35,487 nucleotides of DNA from Nostocales cyanobacterium LEGE 11386 (GTDB lineage: Bacteria > Cyanobacteriota > Cyanobacteriia > Cyanobacteriales > Nostocaceae): NCBI GenBank assembly GCA_015207155.1, contig JADEXK010000061.1:1-35487 (forward strand), read 5' to 3'. Positions 7,330 through 12,968 of this stretch are shown here, piece after piece; position 1 is the first letter of the stretch, and each line of letters opens with the position of its first letter. The position numbers were made by a program, and so were the translations under genes. The notes below the pieces were generated by a model. That model ran no database searches and was not told the DNA's origin. It worked only from the letters and a program-made list of their open reading frames with translations.

Positions 7330-7808
7330 CTACCACAATCATCAAAGCAATCAGCCTACATCTGCCTTGGGCATCTCTCATCCCAATGGGACTAAAGAAA
7401 TACGAAACTCGTTCTTGGGCTACCAGCTACACTGGCCCGTTGTTAATTTGCGCTGCCAAAAAAACTAGCAGAGAACAAAAGCTGTATCATCAATATTTCC
7501 TCAACAAATATCAACAGCTACTCACTGACACTGACAACTACATAGAGTGGGATGATTTACCTTTTGGTTGTGCAGTTGCTCTGGTTGACCTGACAGCTTG
7601 CATACGCATGACTCCAGCATTCATTAGCGAACAGCCGCAAACCGAGCTAGATACTGGGGACTGGCGAGTAGGTCGTTTTGCTTGGCAATTGGACAACATT
7701 AGGCGGATTGTGCCTGCAATTTCTATCACTGGTAAGCAGGGATTGTTTGATGCTGAGGTCGAGCTACCCCAAAAACTAGAACCAATATTCGCAACTTCTC
7801 ATGAATAA
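7326..7808 (+). CDS. ASCH-domain protein
   Basis: The 160-residue protein begins with the ASCH signature: AISLHLPWASLIPMGLKKYE, then TRSW, a TGPLLICAAK strand and later GCAVALVDLTAC. ASCH domains are beta-barrels related to PUA folds and are thought to bind RNA or modified nucleotides; some bacterial members hydrolyse N4-acetylcytidine. This subtype with ISLHxPWASLI is common in phages and plasmids. The residues TRSW and the WQLDNIRR segment fit the usual ligand pocket, but the substrate cannot be read from sequence. It overlaps both neighbours (4 bases upstream, 8 bases with the cytosine methyltransferase), so translation is probably coupled and a shared function in nucleic-acid modification is plausible. 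Confidence 0.85.
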   Translation: MTTTIIKAISLHLPWASLIPMGLKKYETRSWATSYTGPLLICAAKKTSREQKLYHQYFLNKYQQLLTDTDNYIEWDDLPFGCAVALVDLTACIRMTPAFISEQPQTELDTGDWRVGRFAWQLDNIRRIVPAISITGKQGLFDAEVELPQKLEPIFATSHE

Positions 7809-8988
7809 AGCTTTAGCTGTGGCCCACAAAGAGGGTGTATCAGTAAATCTCAAGTTACATGAGACACCCGAAAAATTCTTAGAGAAAGGACTGCAACGCC
7901 AGGGGTCTACCAGAGAAGAAATCATCGCTTTCATCAAAAGAGCGAAAACTAAAACTCCAGGTAAACCAATGCTTCCAGCCAATGCACCTATCGCTGTTGT
8001 ACTATTCGCCGGGGGCGGCGGTATTGAAGCAGGGATGGTACAAGCCAGTATTCATCCAGTCGTCGCGGTGGAACATGACCCGATTAAACCGAGGCTCAGT
8101 CAGGCGATCGCTCACTCTCACCACCGAAATTTCCGTGAATATGGTTGCACAGTCATCCAACAAACAGTACAGGAAGTAGCGCGTTCAGGATTTATCGGCT
8201 TTCCACAAAAGCCCGACTATCTCCACGCCTCCCCGGTATGCGCTAACTTCAGCCAAGCCCACACAGCAAAAGCCGGAGGATTATGCGAAACTCCAGATGA
8301 CCTATCAGCTGCTCAAGCAGTTGCCCAAACTATTCAACAGCTGCGACCACGGGTATTCACTCTCGAAAATGTAAAGCGTTATCTCAGTAGTCAGAGTTTC
8401 GCTATTATTCTGAATGCTTTGGAATCCCTTGGTTACAGGGTCAATCACAGCATTGTCAACATGGCTGACTTTGGGCTACCCCAGGCGCGACGGCGTTTGG
8501 TCTTGGTGGCCAGCCTTGATGTCACCCTCACACTACCACCCACATCTAAACAAATCGGTTGGTATAGCGCGATCGCTCACCTCATCCCTATGATGCCCGA
8601 CTCCCAACTACTGCCCAGGCAACAGCAAGCTTTAAGCCAGTTTATCGCAACCAACGAACCCGCACCGCTTTTGATTGAACGGGTTGGGGGGCGCAAATTA
8701 ACCAAATACAAACCGGGATATCTACCAGCAAACACCATACTGCGATCGCATTTCACCGACCACAAGGGGTGCAACCGCAACAAATTCGCTGACATCTGGT
8801 TGCCCGATGGCACTGTCAAATCTTTGTCTATCCAAGCGGCAGCAATTTTACAAGGTTTTCCGTCTTGGTATGAGTTCCCGCCCCAAACTGCTACGGCTGG
8901 CTCAATTATCGGCTATTCTGTCCCACCTAGTTTTGCCAGTCAATTATTCGCACATATACAAAAACAATTGGAGCAATCGTATGAATAA
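7801..8988 (+). CDS. C5-cytosine DNA methyltransferase
   Basis: The 395-residue protein shows the M5C motifs in order. Motif I is VVLFAGGGGIEAGM (near 66-79), motif IV is ASPVCANFS with catalytic Cys147, and motif VI is LENV (188-191). Motif VIII is QARRR, and the C-terminal motifs IX-X include QAAAILQGFP and GYSVPP. A target-recognition region of about 90 residues lies between VIII and IX. Two deviations from the usual pattern are visible: PVC instead of PPC, and an extra 60-residue N-terminal arm with GSTREEIIAFIKRAK. The expected reaction is methylation of C5 of cytosine in DNA. No restriction endonuclease adjoins it, so it is an orphan, perhaps for anti-restriction or epigenetic control. 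Overlaps the ASCH gene before it and the DUF1392-type gene after it. Confidence 0.9.
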   Translation: MNKALAVAHKEGVSVNLKLHETPEKFLEKGLQRQGSTREEIIAFIKRAKTKTPGKPMLPANAPIAVVLFAGGGGIEAGMVQASIHPVVAVEHDPIKPRLSQAIAHSHHRNFREYGCTVIQQTVQEVARSGFIGFPQKPDYLHASPVCANFSQAHTAKAGGLCETPDDLSAAQAVAQTIQQLRPRVFTLENVKRYLSSQSFAIILNALESLGYRVNHSIVNMADFGLPQARRRLVLVASLDVTLTLPPTSKQIGWYSAIAHLIPMMPDSQLLPRQQQALSQFIATNEPAPLLIERVGGRKLTKYKPGYLPANTILRSHFTDHKGCNRNKFADIWLPDGTVKSLSIQAAAILQGFPSWYEFPPQTATAGSIIGYSVPPSFASQLFAHIQKQLEQSYE

Positions 8989-9475
8989 CCTCATCAACAC
9001 CCTAGAATCCTGTTGGTACATATCTCCACCCTGGGGAAAACAAATCCCGCCGATGGTCATCTGCCTGCTGGAGCGGGTGTACCTGCCCAAGCTCAATGCC
9101 TTTGGCTACTGCTGTGGTGTGGAGTGGGGCGATAATATCTGGAATTACTCAATTGCCCTGGATAACGAGACTATTTGGGCTTCTGGAATTGAGATGATTC
9201 CCACAGGACAAATTCAATCTGTTCGTGTTGAAAAACCAGCGTTTACAGTAGGAGAACTGGTCAGCTTTCGCCTCGCTGGTGATGGGCCCAAAATTCGCAC
9301 TGTTTTGGGGCTACAGTTAATCAACGGCTCTTGTTTCTACGGCGTTGAGTGGCGATCGCCTGTTTTGCAAGCACCAGGAGATAAACCCGTCTGCATCTTT
9401 CCTCAGTCAGCTAAAAAGCCTAAGTTCATCAGTAGCCTTGCCTGGGTTACTGATTACGATCTAATAGGGGTGTAA
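8981..9475 (+). CDS. DUF1392-type cyanobacterial protein
   Basis: The 164-residue protein starts MNNLINTLESCWYISPPWG. ATG 8981 has GGAG at 8970-8973 and overlaps the methyltransferase stop by 8 bases; a longer frame upstream would only run through that gene. The segments ISPPWGKQIPP, FGYCCGVEWGDNIWNYSIA and the repeated FYGVEWRSPVL half suggest two related SH3-like beta units. The pattern fits DUF1392, a family known mainly from Nostoc-type cyanobacteria and without known function. Position inside the modification operon is the only hint of a role. Confidence 0.65.
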   Translation: MNNLINTLESCWYISPPWGKQIPPMVICLLERVYLPKLNAFGYCCGVEWGDNIWNYSIALDNETIWASGIEMIPTGQIQSVRVEKPAFTVGELVSFRLAGDGPKIRTVLGLQLINGSCFYGVEWRSPVLQAPGDKPVCIFPQSAKKPKFISSLAWVTDYDLIGV

Positions 9476-9476
9476 T

Positions 9477-10778
9477 ATGACTATCTACACCTCATACTAC
9501 GCAGGCACAATCAAGGGTGAGGCTGTCTCCATCTCTCTCTATCCCCCCAAGAATTGGAAAAGCAAGCACTTACCCCTGTTCGCCCCTACTCCCGAATTGC
9601 TGAAGTGGTGGAAATCTTCTGCGAAAGATGCCGCCGCGCAGCAGGAATACAAAAGGCAGTTCAGCGAGATTCTGGATTCTCGGCAGCAGCTGATTGAACT
9701 CTGGGTGAACAAACAGAAAGACAACCCTAGAGATATAACGCTGTGCTGCTTTGAGAAATCTGGGGATTTCTGCCATCGGCATCAGGTTGGAGAAGAAGTA
9801 GTACAAAAGTATTTAGCAGACCAGTGGGGTGGTGAGGTGGCTTTGTTGGCTAGGGGTATCGATAAATCCTATACCCCCGCTTCAGCATCAGGTAATCAAT
9901 ATCATAATGATCATAATGTCAAAATTCCCATCAACTCTACCTTTCCGCCTACTGTTAAAAAGCTGTTGGCCAAATGCCACGACGCTGGTTATCCGGTGCA
10001 GTGCGATCGCCTCTCGTGTGGATACTTCCGGGTATCCTTGCACGAAGAAGACTTGGGCGAGTGGACGGAGTTAGGAGTGCTGGGGGTGCTAGCGGGTTTG
10101 CAACAGCCGTTTTATCGTGGTCGGTTGGTTCCGTCGCTGGCTGATCAAGAAGCAACCCCCGCAGAGATTGCTCCTGTTGCAGTTCCACAGCCTGTCGCAC
10201 AACCTGAATCCCCCGAACTAATCACAAGGCTGGCCAAGCTAGAGGGTGAGGAATTAGCCCAAATCCAGAATTGGTGCAAGTCCATCAAAAACAAGATGTT
10301 CCCCTCAATATCTCAATATGCCGATGGTCGTCTGGAGTTGCATCTGCGGCATTTCGTTAGTTTGGCTAGTGCTAAGTCGGGTAGGAAGGCTACGGTAAGG
10401 AAAGTTGACTCGGCAATGTATCCAGGTGCGGATGTGATTGAGGCGTTGGGCGAGAAGCTGTTACCCGATTTTCACCAAGCATTAGTACTGTATTATCCCG
10501 CCGGGACGCAAATCAAAGTACACCGCGACTCGCCGGCTTATGCTTCTGGTGCAGCGCAAATCAACATATCTGGTCGGGCGAGGTTCTCAGTCTCCGGTTG
10601 CCAGGATACTCAGCGCATGGAATCGTACTCGCTAGAGTCAGGCGATTGTATTGCGTTCGACAACAAGCAGCCGCATGGGATTGATCGGGTGATGAGCGAT
10701 AGGTGGTGTGTCTGCTTCTTCAAGCTCAAGGCGGAGTGTTTGCAGGGGTCTGAGGTTGAGCAGTTGAGTTTGGTTTGA
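9477..10778 (+). CDS. DUF488 - 2OG-Fe(II) oxygenase (AlkB-like) fusion
   Basis: The 433-residue protein has two recognisable ends. Residues 1-125 match DUF488, including the signature LCCFEKSGDFCHRHQ (90-103). Residues 285-420 look like an AlkB-type 2-oxoglutarate/Fe(II) dioxygenase. Y339-Y340 precede the metal ligands H349-x-D351, INISGRARFSVSG forms the central strands, H400 (KQPHGIDRV) is the distal ligand, and R404 or R409 could bind 2-oxoglutarate. AlkB enzymes oxidise N-alkylated bases; other 2OG enzymes oxidise methylcytosine or thymine. A middle segment (155-215) is folded but unrecognised. Start ATG 9477 lies one base after the upstream stop. Last gene of the operon. The substrate is unknown; DNA is inferred from the neighbours. 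Confidence 0.75.
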   Translation: MTIYTSYYAGTIKGEAVSISLYPPKNWKSKHLPLFAPTPELLKWWKSSAKDAAAQQEYKRQFSEILDSRQQLIELWVNKQKDNPRDITLCCFEKSGDFCHRHQVGEEVVQKYLADQWGGEVALLARGIDKSYTPASASGNQYHNDHNVKIPINSTFPPTVKKLLAKCHDAGYPVQCDRLSCGYFRVSLHEEDLGEWTELGVLGVLAGLQQPFYRGRLVPSLADQEATPAEIAPVAVPQPVAQPESPELITRLAKLEGEELAQIQNWCKSIKNKMFPSISQYADGRLELHLRHFVSLASAKSGRKATVRKVDSAMYPGADVIEALGEKLLPDFHQALVLYYPAGTQIKVHRDSPAYASGAAQINISGRARFSVSGCQDTQRMESYSLESGDCIAFDNKQPHGIDRVMSDRWCVCFFKLKAECLQGSEVEQLSLV

Positions 10779-10802
10779 TGCAACTATAACTTTATCGAAG
10801 AA

Positions 10803-10948
10803 GAATACAGGAGTCAGTCGCCAGAATTCAGAATAATTCTGTGCGACTGGTGGTTAAAACAGAACGTTTTCAATCGTGGAGGTCAAGAAAATTTTTCCTT
10901 GTTTGAAACCTCTGACTTCAGGGATGGGGTATTCTGACTCCTGTATTC
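10803..10948. repeat. Nested inverted repeats in the 10779-11193 gap, MITE-like
   Basis: A perfect 15-base inverted repeat (GAATACAGGAGTCAG at 10803-10817, its complement at 10934-10948) encloses 146 bases. Inside it a second hairpin pairs CAGTCGC (10815-10821) with GCGACTG (10843-10849), continuing through AGAATT/AATTCT. The right end runs into heptamer-like repeats of the type TTCTGACTCC, common in Nostoc-type genomes. No gene is encoded. It may be a non-autonomous element or a two-sided transcription end. Confidence 0.55.
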
Positions 10949-11003
10949 TGACTTCTGACTCCTTCTCATATAATCACTAATAGAGGACTAAGCTTAAAGC
11001 AAA

Positions 11004-11087
11004 ATGACCGACATCTCTGAACAACCAGACCGATTAGATCGCATAGAAACACTGCTAGAGCGTGTTACCGTTAGGCTTGATGATTAA
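11004..11087 (+). CDS. Possible micro-ORF or gene remnant, 27 aa
   Basis: ATG 11004 to TAA 11087 encodes MTDISEQPDRLDRIETLLER plus seven residues. It resembles the amphipathic start of coiled-coil proteins that are common in cyanobacteria, so it may be the truncated 5' end of a longer gene. No good ribosome site was seen. Confidence 0.25.
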   Translation: MTDISEQPDRLDRIETLLERVTVRLDD

Positions 11088-11193
11088 TTTCATTTTTTAA
11101 TAAAAATATCGACCCACAGCCGAACCTACCCCAGAATAACGGTTGATCAGATAACTCTGGAAACCATACAAAATATATAGACAGAAAACTAAT

Positions 11194-11457
11194 ATGGCTA
11201 ACTTAATAATTGGATTGATGAGTACGATTTTGTTTCTTCAATTAGTTGGGTTGGTATTAGATATTTATTGGGATAGGAAAAACCGTAGAGACGAACGTCT
11301 GCAACAAAACAAAAGACGGGAACAAAAATATCAAGAACTGATGGAAGGCTGTCAAGGTTGCAAGTACTTTCACGGCAAAGATGGAATAATCTGCACCCCA
11401 CATCCACGAGGACAGATGAATTGTCCTGATTATAAGGTTATAAGGAGGGCTGGCTGA
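11194..11457 (+). CDS. Small membrane-anchored Cys-rich protein, 87 aa
   Basis: Residues 3-24 (NLIIGLMSTILFLQLVGLVL) form one membrane helix. A highly charged helix follows (DRKNRRDERLQQNKRREQKY), then a cytoplasmic cysteine module: GCQGCKYFHG, IICTPHP and NCPDY. Four cysteines in the order CxxC...C...C suggest zinc or Fe-S binding, which is inference. The family is not recognised. The upstream sequence shows no strong ribosome site. It stands alone between the repeat region and a stretch of decayed sequence. Confidence 0.6.
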   Translation: MANLIIGLMSTILFLQLVGLVLDIYWDRKNRRDERLQQNKRREQKYQELMEGCQGCKYFHGKDGIICTPHPRGQMNCPDYKVIRRAG

Positions 11458-11647
11458 AAACCCTTGAGGAACAACAACGTAGTTGCAAATTCCGTACTTC
11501 AGGCAATTGATGAAGCTATTAGAGGTAGATATAGCATGGCTGACACCAGGGGCAACAACAGCGATCGCTCATCGGCTCTCCCCTGACTTATGCCATTCCT
11601 TTGGGAGAGAGCATTAAACCTGTAGCCCTCATTGGGTATAGCTTTGA

Positions 11648-11872
11648 GCTTTTCTTAGTGCCATTCTCTGCTGCGACAACAAGCAGCAGCATAGTAATCA
11701 AACGCAACTGTTTAAAGAACTCAAAATCCTGATTCGTTCTGGTCGGCTAATTGCCATATCAGGGATTGTTGGTTATGGGAAAACGACATCCAAAGCAACG
11801 ATTACAATCAGAACTACCCACATTTTACGAAATCATCAGGGCTTGAAGACAACGGAACCTACCAAAGTATGA
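11648..11872 (+). pseudogene. Fossil of an AAA/TniB-like ATPase in the 11458-11961 gap
   Basis: An open stretch of 74 codons without a start reads QTQLFKELKILIRSGRLIAI followed by SGIVGYGKTT, a Walker A motif in the setting used by ATP-binding transposition-type proteins (ExeA/TniB-like) on cyanobacterial plasmids. The text becomes unlike protein after the Walker motif and stops at TGA 11870-11872; no Walker B remains. The rest of the 500-base gap (11458-11961) has short overlapping readings in all frames, including a GCGATCGC octamer, and no intact gene, so it looks like decayed coding DNA. Confidence 0.5.
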
Positions 11873-11961
11873 TCCAAACATCGTAAGAAAGTTGATTGAT
11901 TTTTGGAAATTAAAAAGTTCATAGTGGTGGCATACCAATTCCGGAGAACTACGGAGCAGAT

Positions 11962-12537
11962 ATGCAGACATACTTTGGAGAAGAAGTGACAACAGCAGTA
12001 CTTCCTACTAAAAGAAATAAAGTGGCAGAAGGTGGCACACTAACAATGATGTTTGTTGCTGGTGTGTTGATGATTGTGGAGATGTCAGTTCACCAGATTC
12101 TTTTAGGGGGATTCATGATCCTGGCAGCAGTCATTGTTGCCCTGCCAAAACAATCTCAAGCACTGCTCACAAACTTTGACAAACTACAGCGTAAGTATGG
12201 AGTTAACCTCTATGCGATATTATTTGGAATCTTAACAATTGTTTTTGTGTTAGATTTTGCCTCTGCCCCAGCAAATGCTCAATTTTTTAATAACGCTCAG
12301 ACATGGTTCAACTCTGTTTTTGTGCCTGCTGCTGGTAACCCCCAAACAACAGCAGTAATTAACTTATTCTTTAACGTATTACGAGGGTTATTTCTACTAT
12401 ATGTGGGTGTGGCACTGGTGCAAATCATCCAAGCTGCTCGTAATGATGAAGACTGGAAATCTCTTGCTAGAACACCATTGATTATCGTCCTGGCAGTATT
12501 CGTAGGCGATTTAGTAACAGGTTTATTAATTGGCTAA
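11962..12537 (+). CDS. VirB2-like conjugative pilin precursor
   Basis: The 191-residue membrane protein has two hydrophobic helices near 28-62, a third (LYAILFGILTIVFVLDFA) ending in the processing-like site SAPANAQFF near 110, and then a mature-like portion with two helices (VINLFFNVLRGLFLLYVGVA and LARTPLIIVLAVFVGDLVTG). Two helices after a cleavable leader, with a small polar loop, is the pilin layout of VirB2/TrbC proteins. Position at the head of the secretion operon, just before VirB3- and VirB4-like genes, supports this. The 85-100-residue leader is long for the family. The last ten codons are repeated just downstream. Start ATG 11962 has only a weak ribosome site (GGAG about 10 bases upstream). 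Confidence 0.6.
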   Translation: MQTYFGEEVTTAVLPTKRNKVAEGGTLTMMFVAGVLMIVEMSVHQILLGGFMILAAVIVALPKQSQALLTNFDKLQRKYGVNLYAILFGILTIVFVLDFASAPANAQFFNNAQTWFNSVFVPAAGNPQTTAVINLFFNVLRGLFLLYVGVALVQIIQAARNDEDWKSLARTPLIIVLAVFVGDLVTGLLIG

Positions 12538-12579
12538 TAATGGGTGATCTAGTAACTGGGTTGTTAATTGGCTAATAAT
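12505..12579 (+). repeat. Tandem copy of the pilin gene's 3' end
   Basis: Copy 1 (12505-12541) ends the pilin gene and encodes GDLVTGLLIG-stop. Copy 2 (12543-12579) starts 38 bases later and encodes the same ten residues and double stop, but with several silent third-position changes. The silent divergence suggests the tail of a former second pilin gene. Confidence 0.75.
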
Positions 12580-12584
12580 TTTTT

Positions 12585-12617
12585 GGGGCGATGCCACCTT
12601 ATCAGCGTTATCGCTCC
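12585..12617 (+). terminator. Stem-loop between pilin and VirB3-like gene, possible attenuator
   Basis: GGGGCGAT (12585-12592) pairs with ATCGCTCC (12610-12617) with one mismatch over a 17-base loop, followed by TTTATAAAAAAAG. It could stabilise the pilin mRNA or partly end transcription so that the pilin is made in excess over the ATPase and channel genes. A proper T-run is missing. Confidence 0.35.
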
Positions 12618-12634
12618 TTTATAAAAAAAGAGAA

Positions 12635-12964
12635 ATGGCTAAACCTGAAAAAGAATTTCGGACAGTTAATAAAATTCTGGGCGAAAGCCCCAAACTAGGT
12701 CCTTTTCCAGCAGACCAAATTTTTCCTTGGGCAGGTATAACTTTAACCAGCGTCTTCATTTTCCACTATATGCTAGATACTGGCTGGTTAGTCACAGGGC
12801 TAGTCGCAGCCTGGGGATGCTCCACCTGGTGGGTACTTTCTTCTAATAAAAATTACTTTGGTAAGTTTGTAGGTGTACCTCGAATTAGCAGAGGATACAT
12901 GCGATTTACATCATTAGTTAATCGACCAATATCTCCCAAGAAAAAACGTAAATCTCAAAAATAA
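12635..12964 (+). CDS. VirB3-like small membrane protein
   Basis: The 109-residue protein has two adjacent hydrophobic helices at about 30-62 (GITLTSVFIFHYMLDTGW, then LVTGLVAAWGCSTWWVLSS) flanked by a charged N-terminus and a very basic tail ending PKKKRKSQK. Size, topology and position between the pilin and VirB4 genes match VirB3/TraL. VirB3 anchors and partners the VirB4 ATPase at the inner membrane. A purine-rich AAAAAAAGAGAA lies before ATG 12635. No catalytic motif is expected. The assignment rests on context. Confidence 0.6.
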   Translation: MAKPEKEFRTVNKILGESPKLGPFPADQIFPWAGITLTSVFIFHYMLDTGWLVTGLVAAWGCSTWWVLSSNKNYFGKFVGVPRISRGYMRFTSLVNRPISPKKKRKSQK

Positions 12965-12968
12965 GCCA

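Noticed and set aside
7801..8988. Restriction-modification system around the cytosine methyltransferase
   Set aside because: No neighbouring gene shows restriction endonuclease motifs; the only nuclease-like gene (3459-4427) is distant, on the other strand and of Rpn type.
10803..10948. Integron attC site or intrinsic terminator
   Set aside because: No integrase or core-site sequences, and no T-run following the hairpin; nested repeat element is the safer reading.
12505..12579. Direct repeats as attachment sites of an integrated element
   Set aside because: They are adjacent (38-base period), differ mainly at silent codon positions and enclose nothing; a leftover paralogue tail fits better.
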